Shown: positions 52,218-62,308 of the stretch, in pieces
How the letters are laid out: every line of letters starts with the position of its first letter
How positions within the stretch are numbered: the stretch's first letter is position 1
Assembly: GCA_030323885.1 (NCBI GenBank)
Contig: CM059186.1
Coordinates: 169,927,230-169,991,229, forward strand
From: Branchipolynoe longqiensis
Taxonomy: Eukaryota; Annelida; Polychaeta; Phyllodocida; Polynoidae
Length of the DNA stretch: 64,000 nucleotides
Direction of reading: 5' to 3'
Notes under the pieces: model-generated
Told to the model about the DNA's origin: nothing
What the model saw: only the letters and a program-made list of their open reading frames with translations
Databases searched by the model: none
Made by a program: the position numbers and the translations under genes

Positions 52218-52745
52218 CTAAAGTTGCACAATACGATGGTTTGGAGTCTGTTTTGTGATGAATTTATTTACCATCATTAATAAGTGTGTTAACACTTGTT
52301 TTCACCACGAGGCAGCACTAGTCTGAGTCAAATCTTTTGAATTTTGTTTTAGTCATATTTTTGGTTCATTGTTGTTTCTTGTTTACGGGTTGTAATTGCA
52401 ATACGTCTTAGATAAATGCCTTATCTTCATTCACCGTCATAATCTACATTTCATTAATTTTGGAGTAACTATGACTAACTTCGATAAAAGCATCGATTTT
52501 TCCAAACTACATCCAATGTTAGAGAACATTTCAGATGGACATCCACCTTAAGTACTGGTGCACTCACTTGGAATGTATTGCTGTCTAGACGGGCATACTA
52601 AGTTAATGTAATAGCATTAGCAGTTGTGAAGCCATTATGTCAGAATTTTGACATGCACGCCTAAATTAATTTTTCACATTTTCACATCAAATATCTCCAA
52701 AGTCACCGATTTATAATAAAAGTCACTCCATACTAAGGCAAAGTC
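52218..52745. mobile_element. MITE-P, diverged and expanded copy
   Basis: Left end TAAAGTTGCACAATACGATGG; right portion 'atgtcagaattttgacatgc' and 'aaatatctccaaagtcac'. The middle is about 150 bp longer than the reference and unrecognised, so it may contain an old insertion. Confidence 0.55.
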
Positions 52746-52764
52746 GATTTTATCAATGAACCTG

Positions 52765-53080
52765 TGGGTCCTTTTTGTGGCGGAGTGGTTAGAGTGTCTG
52801 ACTTTTTTTCGAGGTCAGACTCCTAATCTGAAGGATGGGGTTCGATTCCCCATGCCATCACTTCTGCCATTTTGGATTTCCACCAAGCTGTATAACTTAC
52901 AGCATCACCAAAGGCCAGTTGCTCTCATACCATGTCTATGTCAATTTAATAGACATGGGAGGCCAAAAATCCCTTGGGTCGGTAAAAGTGTAGACTCGGG
53001 CTTTCTATCGACAAACTGTCAAATGGTGAAAACAAGTCGTCAGACCTATCCATGATAGGCAGTATAACTCTTCAAGAAAT
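52765..53080 (+). repeat. SINE-C, copy 4
   Basis: Plus-strand full copy: head GTGGCGGAGTGGTTAGAGTG, box B GGTTCGATTCC, body to 'catgataggcagtataactc' and a short A-rich tail. Confidence 0.85.
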
Positions 53081-53179
53081 AAACACCTAATATAGTTATA
53101 CTCAAACCTATGCAACTGTAAGTTTGTATGCACACTGACATGGTGTGCATTTGAAGGTTGCACGATTATCAGCAGTGAC

Positions 53180-53526
53180 TTAAAGCTGCATAGTCCGATG
53201 AAAATATCAAATTTTCAAAACCAAAACAAGTGTCTCCATTTGATTCTACATACATAACTTAGATACTGTTGCACTTATTAAACATTTGGCACCACATAGA
53301 AGGGACTACTGAGGCATTGTAATAAAACCTATTATTGCATAAACCTATGGTGTCAGAGTTTTGGCAAACTAATTTTGCATGTTTGCACTTCAGATATCTC
53401 AAAAGTTAGCTATTTAAAATAAAAGTTACTTCAAACTAAAGTAAAGTAGATAATAACGATCACCCTAATATATTTATCTCAGAAAAATGAGAGAAACTCA
53501 AAGCCCACCGGACTATGCAACTTTAA
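53180..53526. mobile_element. MITE-P, full length
   Basis: 347 bp, ends TTAAAGCTGCATAGTCCGATG and CACCGGACTATGCAACTTTAA. Oriented opposite to the copy at 6277, judging by the internal order. Confidence 0.9.
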
Positions 53527-53589
53527 TATCTAACCCTTGTATCTGGCTATAACTGCCTCATGACTGCACCGGTCTATAAGTGTAAGTTT

Positions 53590-53975
53590 AATATGTGGGA
53601 TCGAATCTAGATATGTTTTCACTTCAACTACTTCTAAAGTTAGCCATGTAAAATAAAAGTTACCTCAAACTAAAGTAAAATACTGTATATGTCCTATTAG
53701 ACGCGCACTGTGCGAGTGCAGACACATGGATGCGCATCTATTCAAAGTTAAAGAATTTCATGGATTTGTTTTTGTTATGCCTCTGAAATAAAGTGGGATT
53801 GTCTTATTTTATGTGCATTCAGTCGGAATATGATCGTCAATTTGTGTGTGCTTTTCAATCTTGAAATGAGGGTAGCGTGCTTCTGGGACATATACGGTAG
53901 ATTATAACGATCAATGTAATGTATTTATCTCGGAAAAATTGGAGAAACTAAAAAATGATGGATCCTGCAACTCTT
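53590..53975. mobile_element. MITE-P part interrupted by MITE-M2
   Basis: 'gttagccatgtaaaataaaagttacctcaaactaaagtaaaa' (shown here as the flank) leads into M2 at 53688. The MITE resumes at 53894 with 'gattataacgatcaatgtaa' and ends 'aaaaaatgatggatcctgcaact'. Confidence 0.75.
53688..53893. mobile_element. MITE-M2, copy 2
   Basis: About 206 bp with inverted ends TACTGTATATGTCCTATTAG and CTGGGACATATACGGTA. It sits between TA dinucleotides, as expected for Tc1/mariner-type insertion. Compare 39480-39800. Confidence 0.75.
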
Positions 53976-54101
53976 ACTCCTGTTTGTCTGTAGGTGTATG
54001 CTAGGCATTACAACCACTGGGTGCGGAGAGGGAGTCCATGCATATTGCAGGAGATTGGCATTGAGCGAATGGTGCAGTAAAGCCTAAAGGTTGACGCTAC
54101 A

Positions 54102-54428
54102 AGTTGGTTGTTGGAGTTTTACGTCCTGGCAACATCTAAGGTCATATCAGGACAGGTACCGACTTGTGACAGTGCATAATCATAGCAATTTTATAGTGCT
54201 GCCCCACTGGTAAATCAGGCTGCTGGGCCTATGGCCCAATATCTCAATCAGTCACATTATCCTGACACTGAGCTAACCAGTCCTTGCCCTATCCTATTAA
54301 TGCCGAGCACCAGGCCAGGAAGCGACAAGTATCAATTTTGTAAGTCATTAGTTTGACTCAACCGGGAATTGAACTCCTGATCTCCCGCATGCAAGGCCTG
54401 CACGCTACCAATTCGACCTATTGGTGAC
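54102..54428 (-). repeat. SINE-A, full length
   Basis: Minus strand with head near 54400 and box B at 54365-54385 (GGAGTTCAATTCCC), tail 'aggacgtaaaactccaacaa' at 54107-54127. Confidence 0.85.
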
Positions 54429-55080
54429 CATTTTGGTCGCAAGGATATTTTGGCACCAAAAACCTCCTTTGTGGCCAGAATGCCTCCCCGGAGATCGCTC
54501 ATCATTTTCATATGTTGGTGATCACTGGGAAACCCTCGCTGGCTGCTCGCCGAGTGAATGCCAACTGGTTGCCAACTGATCGATGACTGTGGCACCACTG
54601 CCAAGCAGCTGCGACCACTTGGTGGTCAGTGTGTGATCTGTTGCTGATCGGTTGGTGATTGGTCGGTGATCAGTCAGTCAGTGTTCAGTGAGTGGTCGGG
54701 AGCTGCTTTGCAACTGATCTGCAATCTAATGCCGATTGGTTGCAAACCAGTGAGAAATCAGTCGTGACCAGTCCCCACCCAGTTCCCCAACCAGTCCCTA
54801 AACACTCACTGACCATTTGCCAACCAATCGCCAACTGATCGACAAGAGATCGCCAATTGATAAACAACCAATCACCAACCAATCATCAACCAATCGCCAA
54901 CAAATCGTCAACCAATCTTCCGTGGGAACCTGGGGCAGTCGCCAACTCTTTTTTTCCCTAGCATTTTTGTTGTAGTTGTTTTTTGCATTGGTCGCAAGCA
55001 GGTTGCTGACTGATGTGGCTTTTATTTTGTAGGGGTCGCAAGTGGTCGCAAGGTAGTCACAAGCCTGGTGAGACTGGGGT
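54429..55080. mobile_element. Cloud-type element, copy F (noisy palindrome)
   Basis: The right end 'aagtggtcgcaaggtagtca' plus 'gtgagactggggt' matches the right end of the small MITE at 10791-10972. The left interior is GTTGGTGATTGGTCGG-like (54640-54700). The right interior is its complement, CAACCAATCGCCAACTGATC-like (54815-54915). The left terminus is lost at the SINE-A junction. No ORF. Confidence 0.65.
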
Positions 55081-55162
55081 CAAAGCCCCTGTTGCCTAAT
55101 GACGCACCTCACAGCGACCAGAAAGCCCTGCCCGACCCGGGGCAATCTCAGCGTTTTGTAGC

Positions 55163-55500
55163 ACCAGACGCGGTAGCCGAATCGGTAGAGCGCAGGCCTC
55201 ACGTCCGGGAGATTGGGAGTTCGGTACCCGGTCGAGTCAAACCAATGACTTAAAAAATTGATACTTGTCACTTCCTAGCCTGGCGATCGGCATTAATAGG
55301 ATAGGGCAAGGACTGGTTAGCTTAGAATCAGGATAATGTGACTGAGTGAGATATCGGGTCATGGTGATGGTGGCCTGATTTCCCAGCAGGGCAGCACTAT
55401 AATATAAAGTCGCCATGAGTGCGCACTGTTACAAGTGGTATCCATCCTGATATGACCTTAGATGTTGCCAGGATGTAGAACTCCAACGACCAACCAACCT
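55163..55500 (+). repeat. SINE-A, full length, well preserved
   Basis: Head ACCAGACGCGGTAGCCGAAT, CGGTAGAGCGCAGGCCTCAC, box B 'gggagttcggtaccc' and tail 'ggatgtagaactccaacgac'. A good reference for the family. Confidence 0.9.
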
Positions 55501-55535
55501 TTTGTTGTTGTTAGCTATGTGTGTATGTAGAGGGG

Positions 55536-55990
55536 GGAGGGGGGGGGGGGCAGATATCCACAGGGCAAACCGAATGAGCACACATGTGTATCGCCTTCTC
55601 TCGCAGTCTCTCTCTCTCTTTCTGCGCTCCGCGGTTCGTCGAACACGGCAGGACGTGGGTGAGACGTGGTCGGTGCTTTGAAGTATGGACGCCCCCCCCC
55701 CGCCTCCCCCGTCCCCCCACCCATTGCGCCACACACACACACACACACACACGGTCCGCCCCGATCTGGCGGCATACCGGCCCGCTGTTCGCACTGAGTG
55801 ACCCCCGGCGTCGGGGTCAGTCGACGGTCAGGTGTGTGTTGTAGGGGTGAGGGTGGGGGGGGGGGGGGGTGGGGGGCGGGCGGGGGGGGGAGGGGGGAGG
55901 GAGTGGTGGTGGGAGTGGGTGGGGGGCGGATGGTGGTTGGTGGTGGTGGTGAGGGTATTTGTGTGGGTGTGGGTGTGGGTGCGTGTGGGA
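55536..55990. repeat. G-rich and CA tracts
   Basis: G runs (55531-55550), a C run (55687-55700), (CA)n at 55733-55752 and a long GGGTGGGGG tract at 55850-55990. Low-complexity frames on both strands are artefacts. Confidence 0.85.
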
Positions 55991-56002
55991 GTGTTTTTGT
56001 TT

Positions 56003-56323
56003 GTTTGTTGTTGTTTTACCTCCTAGCAACATCTAAGGTCATATCAGGACGGGTACCGACTTGTGACAGTACGCACTCATGGTGATTTTATAGTGCTGCC
56101 CCACTGGGAAATCAGGCCACTGGCACCATGACCGCTGGCACCATCCCACTCAGTCACATTATCCTGACACTGAGCTAACCAGTCCTTGCCCTATCCTAAT
56201 AATGCCGAACACCAAGCTAGGAAGCGACAACTATCAATTTTCAAGTCATTGGTTTAACTCGACTGGGAACCGAACTCGCGAACGCGAGGCCTGTGCTCTA
56301 CCGATTCGGCCACCTCGCCCGGT
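56003..56323 (-). repeat. SINE-A, full length
   Basis: Minus strand: head ACCGGGCGAGGTGGCCGAAT at the right end and tail 'aggtaaaacaacaacaaac' at the left. Confidence 0.9.
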
Positions 56324-56880
56324 GTGGGTGGGAGTGGGAGTGAGTGTGGGTGTGGGTGTGGGTGTGGATGTGGGTGTGGGTGTGGGTGTGGGTGTGGATG
56401 CTGGTGTGGGTGTGAGTGTGAGTGTGGGTGTGAGTGTGGGTGTGGATGTAGGTGTGGATGCAGGTGTGGGTGTGACTGTGGGTGCGGATGTGGGTGTGGG
56501 TTGGTGGTGTGGGTGTGGGTGTGGATGTGGGTGTGGATGTGACTGTGAGTGTGACTGTGGGTGTGGATGTGGGTGTGGGTGTGGGTGTGGGTGTGGGTGT
56601 GGATGCTGGTGTGGGTGTGAGTGTGAGTGTGGGTGTGAGTGTGGGTGTGGATGTAGGTGTGGATGCAGGTGTGGGTGTGACTGTGGGTGCGGATGTGGGT
56701 GTGGGTGTGGGTGTGGGTGTGGGTGTGGGTGTGGGTGTGGATGTGGGATGTGATTGTGAGTGTGACTGTGGGTGTGGGTGTGGATGTGGGTGTGGGTGTG
56801 GGTGTGGGTGTGGGTGTGGGTGTGGGTGTGTGGATGTGACTGTGAGTGTGACTGTGAGTGTGGGAGTGTGGATGGCGGGT
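56324..56880. repeat. (GGTGTG)n with about 205-bp higher-order repeat
   Basis: GTGGGTGTGG words. A segment starting 'ggatgctggtgtgggtgtga' at 56397 recurs at 56601 with the same order of variants ('gatgtaggtgtggatgcagg'), so the period is about 204 bp. Confidence 0.9.
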
Positions 56881-56929
56881 GTGTGTGTGGTTGCTCGCTG
56901 GTTTCCTGATTTACGTGAAACTTACGTGC

Positions 56930-57180
56930 CCCGCCCCCCGCCCGCCCCCCACGAGCCCCTCGCCCCTCTCCAGCGGGCTGCCCACGCCCGCATACACCCG
57001 CCCACATGCCCCCAGCCCGCCCGCCCGCCCGCACCGCCCCGCTCTCCTTTGGCGCCGTGTGGGGGAGGGAGTGTGGCGCCCCCGGGGAGGGAGCGGTGCA
57101 CTATGGAACTACTGCGCGCTGGCGCCCCCTGGTGTGCGGGTCGGCGTGACGGCGGGTGCAGGGTGAGGTAGGGATGGGTG
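56930..57180. other. GC-rich segment with a CTCF-like site
   Basis: CpG-rich, non-repetitive after 57040. GCGCCCCCTGGTGT at 57122-57135 differs from the known CTCF core (GCGCCMYCTRGTGG) only in the last base. A GCAG|GGTGAGG donor-like sequence lies at 57160. No recognisable protein. Confidence 0.3.
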
Positions 57181-57246
57181 GGTGAGTGTGTGGGTGACTG
57201 GGTGTGGGGGTGAGATGTTCGGTGGGGGAGGGGATCTAGCCATCGC

Positions 57247-57880
57247 ACTAGGACACTCGCTTCACCCTCCACACACCTCTCTCCCCACCCTCCACTCTCC
57301 ATCCACACCCCTCTCCCACCCCGCACTCCCTCCATGCACCCCTCTCCCCACCCTACGCTCTCCATCCACACCCCTCTCCCATCCTCCACTCTCCATCTAC
57401 ACACCTCTCCCATCCCGCACTCCCTCCACACACCCCTCTTCCCACCCTCCACTCTCCATCCACACCCCTCTCCCACCCTCCACTCTCCATCCACACCACT
57501 CTCCCCACCCTCCACTCTCCATCCACACCCCTCTCCCACCCCGTACTCCTCCACACCCCCTCTCCCCACCTTCTCCCACCTCGCTCTCATCCACATCCCT
57601 CCCCCCACCCTCCACTCTCATCACCACTCTCCCACCCTCCGCTCTCCATCCACATCCATCCCCCCACCCTCCACTCTCCATCACACCCCTCTTCCCACCC
57701 TCCACTCTCCATCCACACCACTCTCCCCACCCTCCACTCTCCATCCACACCCCTCTCCCCAGCCTCCACTCTCCATCCACACCTCTCTCCCACCACGCAC
57801 TCCCTCCACACACCCCTCTCCCACCATCCACTCTCCCTCCATGCACCCGTTTCTCCACCCCCACACTCCCCACCTCCCAC
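57247..57880. repeat. About 30-bp C/T minisatellite
   Basis: Roughly 18 units of 'ccaccctccactctccatcc' plus 'acacccctct'. The plus strand is almost pure C/T/A. Frames on both strands are artefacts. Confidence 0.9.
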
Positions 57881-58092
57881 TCTCCCAATAAATCCCAAGT
57901 CACACATACCAGGACTAGCCCCGGATTTTTTGCCGGACCACCCTCGGACCCCCGACTGTCCCAGACAGCCCCTGATAAAATCTCTATTTTGGTCGTTTTT
58001 TGGCTGGCTCTCACACCTACCCGGACAAGCCACGGTCTACCCACGGACCACAGCACAGACAACTCCCAGACTACCTGGTGTAGCCACGGATT
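57881..58092. other. Word-cloud sequence before gap 2
   Basis: Words such as 'aggactagccccgga' and 'ccagacta' recur loosely. It may be the left part of a further cloud-type element cut by the gap. Confidence 0.3.
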
Positions 58093-58591
58093 NNNNNNNN
58101 NNNNNNNNNNNNNNNNNNNNNNNNNNNNNNNNNNNNNNNNNNNNNNNNNNNNNNNNNNNNNNNNNNNNNNNNNNNNNNNNNNNNNNNNNNNNNNNNNNNN
58201 NNNNNNNNNNNNNNNNNNNNNNNNNNNNNNNNNNNNNNNNNNNNNNNNNNNNNNNNNNNNNNNNNNNNNNNNNNNNNNNNNNNNNNNNNNNNNNNNNNNN
58301 NNNNNNNNNNNNNNNNNNNNNNNNNNNNNNNNNNNNNNNNNNNNNNNNNNNNNNNNNNNNNNNNNNNNNNNNNNNNNNNNNNNNNNNNNNNNNNNNNNNN
58401 NNNNNNNNNNNNNNNNNNNNNNNNNNNNNNNNNNNNNNNNNNNNNNNNNNNNNNNNNNNNNNNNNNNNNNNNNNNNNNNNNNNNNNNNNNNNNNNNNNNN
58501 NNNNNNNNNNNNNNNNNNNNNNNNNNNNNNNNNNNNNNNNNNNNNNNNNNNNNNNNNNNNNNNNNNNNNNNNNNNNNNNNNNNNNNNNNNN
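58093..58591. other. Assembly gap 2 (499 N)
   Basis: Placeholder-sized N run; true length unknown. Confidence 0.99.
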
Positions 58592-58687
58592 ACGTCCTAG
58601 CAACATCTAAGGTCATATCAGGATGGGTACCGACTTGTGACAGTGTGCACTCATGGCGACTTTATAGTGCTGTCCCACAGTTAAACT
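58592..58687 (-). repeat. SINE-A 3' part at the gap edge
   Basis: Minus strand; starts at the last N inside the tail word 'acgtcc' and ends in 'agtgctgtcccaca'. Confidence 0.85.
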
Positions 58688-58689
58688 AG

Positions 58690-59367
58690 TCGGAGAGAGG
58701 GGAGGAGGGTTGGGAAAGGGTTGGAGAGAGGAGGGACGGGTTGGGGAAATGGTTGGAGAGAGGGGAGGAAAGGTTGCGGAAATGGTTGGAGAAAGGGGGG
58801 AAGGGTTGGGGAAATGGTTGGAGAGGGGGAGAGAAGGGTTGGGGAAATGGTTGGAGAGAGGGGAGGAAGTGTTGGAGAAAGGGTTGGAGAGGGGAGGAAT
58901 GGTTGGAGAAAGGGTTGGATAGAGGGGGGAAGGGTTGGAGAAAGGGTTGGAGAGGAGGGAGGAAGGGTTGGCGAAAGGGTAGGAGAGGAGGGAGGAAGGG
59001 TTGGAGAAAGGGTTGGAGAGGGAGAGGAAGGGTTGGAGAAAGGGTTGGAGAGGCGGGAGGAAGGGTTGGAGAAAGGGTTGGAGAGGAGGGAGGAAGGGTG
59101 AAGAAAGGGTTGGAGAGGGGGAGGAAGGGTTGGAGAAAGGATTGGATAGAGGGGAGGAAGGGTTGGAGAAAGGGTTGGAGAGAGGGGTGGAAGGGTTGGG
59201 GAAATATAGTAGTAGTAGTAGTACGATACTACTAGTAGTATTACTAGTAGGAGGAGAGAAGGAAGGAGGATACTGATACAGTGATACTGATAGGTGGACT
59301 GAAGAAAGGTTTGTGGAAAGTGTGGGAGAGAGAGAGGGGGGAGGGTTGTGAAAAGGGCATGTGGGGT
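58690..59367. repeat. Purine minisatellite, inverted copy of 32489-32880
   Basis: Units of 'ggaagggttggagaaagggt', then 'actagtagtattactagtag' and 'aaaagggcatgtggggtta'. The last 400 bp are an almost exact inverted copy of the sequence right of gap 1; the array is longer here. Confidence 0.9.
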
Positions 59368-59399
59368 TAAAAGGGCATTTGGGGGGGGGTGGGGTGTTC

Positions 59400-59716
59400 A
59401 GGAAGGGTGACGCGGCGGGTGTCAACAGGGGGGCGCGGCGGGGGGGGCGGGGGGGCGGGCGGCGGGCGGCGGGGCGGGGCGGCGGGCGCGGCGGGCGGCG
59501 GGCGGGCGGGCGGCGGGCGGCGGGGGGGCGCGGCGGCGGGCGGCGGGCGGCGGGCGGCGGCGGGCGGGCGGGGGGCGGGGGCGGCGGCGGCGGGCGGGGG
59601 CGGCGGCGCGGCGGCGGGCGGCGGGCGGCGGGCGGGGCGGCGGGGGGGCGGCGGGCGGCGGGCGGCGGGCGGCGGGCGGCGGGCGGCGGGCGGCGGGCGG
59701 CGGGCGGCGGGCGGTA
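59400..59716. repeat. (GGCGGGC)n G-quadruplex-prone block
   Basis: About 300 bp of pure G and C in 7-bp GGCGGGC units, nearly every window holding four G-runs. The Gly/Arg/Ala- and Pro-rich frames are artefacts. Confidence 0.9.
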
Positions 59717-60140
59717 GGGAGGGGGGGTTGGGGAGGTGGGGACTGGCTGCCACGCGCCTAAGCCATTATGGGAGCCGCAGTCAGCTGTGGGGGCATCAGC
59801 TGGTGGTCAAAGGGCGCAGGAACGCAGGCCACTCTCACCCCTGGACTCCCACCCACACCCACACCCGCCCACAACCACCCACAACCACACCAGACAACAG
59901 GTGGTCGCCAGCACGGCCTGCTCCCTCCCCGCACTCGCCCCTGCCCGCCCCACCGAACCCCGGCCCAGCCCGCCCCACCCCGCTCCCTCCCGCCACCCCC
60001 GGTCGGCCCGGCCCGGTCCTGCCCGGCCTGCCCTGCTCCTGACCCGGCCCACTCCCAACTGGGCCCGTTCCGGCCCGGCCCGGCCCGGCCTAGCTAACTC
60101 AGTAACTGCCTATCTGCCTGTTTGGTTCGTGAGTTTCAGG
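59717..60140. other. C/G-rich sequence, no gene recognised
   Basis: CCCGGCC and CCCACCC words on the plus strand. No domain in any frame. Confidence 0.5.
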
Positions 60141-60143
60141 GCC

Positions 60144-60145
<2 letters not shown>

Positions 60146-60185
<40 letters not shown>

Positions 60186-60340
60186 GTATATAATATATTA
60201 TTATATACATATTTACATACATTTGTTTATATAGTTATACATATATTTATATATATATTTATATCTATGTACATCTTTATATATTTATACATGTTTATAT
60301 ATAGATATATAAATGTATTATATCTATATATATTTATATA
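60146..60340. repeat. AT-rich block
   Basis: (AT)n at 60146-60182, then 'tatatatttatat' words. Confidence 0.9.
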
Positions 60341-60639
60341 GCTCCTATACAGCTCGCTGAAGGTCTCCGGCAACTCTGTTACTGTGAGTTGGGGCGATTA
60401 CCATTAGTGGTTCGCGGGTTCGACGCTAGGCGCGCGTGCAGCGCTGCCTTTGCAGACTAGACAATAGGCCATGGTGCACTGGACACTGCATTCGGTCTGC
60501 AAAAACAGCAGAGGGTGAACCACCTCGTGAGTTTATATATTTATAATGACCCGGCTTTAAAAAAAAGAAGGAATGCATCTCGAGCACCTTCATGAACATA
60601 GCTAGAGCTCTATTCAGAGTGCTCTGTGCATCAATATAT
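60341..60639. other. No gene recognised
   Basis: Contains a box B-like GGGTTCGACG at 60416-60425, so a SINE remnant is possible, but no matching box A or body was found. Confidence 0.35.
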
Positions 60640-60745
60640 ATGCATGATGTATAACGCATTATGCGAGTATAAAGATATGTAAAGAAACCACCATTATTAT
60701 TATTGTTATCCTCCGTAAGATAAGCACTTTACCGGTGGCGCCATC
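60640..60745 (+). repeat. Half copy of the GGTGGCGCCACC MITE
   Basis: 'tgtataacgcattatgcgag', then 'tataaagatatgt', 'attattattattgttat' and the core 'ccggtggcgccatct'. Only one arm is present. Confidence 0.65.
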
Positions 60746-60809
60746 TCGCCCACCTCACCTCCCCCAGATGTTGACCAGTGCCAGTCACACTGCAGGATTT
60801 TATTTTATC

Positions 60810-60945
60810 AGACGGTGCATATATATATATATATCTATATATATATATATGTTTATATATATATATGTTTATATATATTATATATATATATATGTTTTAT
60901 ATATGTTTTATATATATCATATATTATATATATCAAATGTTTTTA
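60810..60945. repeat. AT-rich microsatellite
   Basis: (AT)n with regular GTTT interruptions. Confidence 0.9.
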
Positions 60946-60964
60946 ACAAACTATGTGTGCATAT

Positions 60965-61020
60965 ACGCCGTGAATATGGCCTATGCTGCAGACACGGTGT
61001 AAAGAAACCACCATTCAATC
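60965..61020 (+). repeat. SINE-D 3' end, uninterrupted
   Basis: 'cgccgtgaatatggcctatg', 'cagacacggtgtaaagaaac' and an ATCA-type tail. It shows the original state of the interrupted copy at 7337-7712. Confidence 0.65.
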
Positions 61021-61139
61021 AATATAATTATATATATATATTTGTATATGTATGAATCAATTAAGGCTGTTTCATCACAATTTCGACTCCAAACCATTGA
61101 CCTGGATTTTGTCCTACATACATTTCCTGTTGCAGAGAA

Positions 61140-61640
61140 GGGATGTTAGATTTAATACAACCTGTTAATGCTGAAGCATATCGTGTTTACCAGCATTTTG
61201 ATGTGCTTTCCAAGGTTACCTTAGCATGATTTCACTTTAAATCTATCTAAAGTCAGCCGACTATAAATATAATCAATGTTACTTCAAGGTAGGTTAGGAT
61301 AGATTACAACAATCAACAAAATGTCTTAAAGCTAAACACTTATCTAGACTTGACCTACATATTCAACTTAGACACTGCTGTGCTTATTGCACATTCATTG
61401 ATATTTAGAAGGCCACATTAAGTCAATTTAATAGAACCTATTATTGCTGAAGCCTATTCAGATTTTTGACACGCATGTCAAATATGAGTTGTCATGCCTA
61501 CACTTCAAATACATTCAAAGTTAGCCATTTTAAATCAAAGATACTTCAAATTAAGTAAGGTAGATTATAATCATCAACCTACAATATTTATCTCAGAAGA
61601 TAACAGTAAATCAAAACCATCGGACTAGGCAATTTTAACC
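61140..61640. mobile_element. MITE-P, two partial copies in tandem
   Basis: Interior landmarks appear twice (for example 'aaagtcagccgactataaat' at 61250 and 'aaagttagccattttaaatc' at 61518). Only the last end, CATCGGACTAGGCAATTTTAA, is visible (61619-61639). The copies are old and probably nested. Confidence 0.65.
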
Positions 61641-62305
61641 TTTAAACAGACCCGGCAGAGGCCGCTGAGACATGAATTGTACTCTGACAAATGCTCTCCA
61701 AGCATACCTTTTGCAGGTTTTCAGTTTATGCAAATGCATATGTAGGGGGAGAGTCGTGAGGTTGGTTGCTCCTGCTGCGTTGTAGTTAGTCCAGCAGCAC
61801 TGACAGGGCTTCTAGACAACCCTATAGAAGAGAAAAATCTGAATTTGCAATCTGAAATGTAAATTATAAGGTTCAAATGTTTCTTCATCATAACCAGTTA
61901 CATTTTGTGTGAATAATTAATTAAATAATATAGATTAATAGACTTTTAAAATTGAATTAAGACGCTGATTCCCCTGTGTGTGGGGAACCCCTTAGGTCGT
62001 GTGATGAGGGAATCGCACCCATGATGTCATTCATCAATCACAACTTCAACACTCTCCTTCACATGTTCGATTGCATGAACTGAACAAAATAAGCAACGGT
62101 GTGCTTGGAGAGCTTTTGATACTGGATTTGTTTGTTTCTGGGTGAGGTATAACGGGCGACTTTAAGATATTCACAAACACAAGACCATCGGATTATGTAG
62201 CCTTAATATATAGGTCAAGGCTTGGGATGGGGGTAGTTTTCCTAATCACCAATCACAAGGTGTTCCAAATAAATTACAACCTACATGGATTTCATTTACC
62301 TACAG
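61641..62305. other. No gene recognised
   Basis: Ordinary AT-leaning sequence. A lone MITE-P right end, CCATCGGATTATGTAGCC, lies near 62187-62207. Confidence 0.45.
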
Positions 62306-62308
62306 CCA

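Noticed and set aside
55163..55250. Stand-alone tRNA gene
   Set aside because: It is the head of SINE-A, with the SINE body attached in the usual order.
57182..58610. 472-codon Pro/His/Ser frame and frames across gap 2
   Set aside because: C/T minisatellite plus N run; no protein evidence.
59361..60042. Gly/Arg/Ala- and Pro-rich frames
   Set aside because: Direct translation of (GGCGGGC)n.
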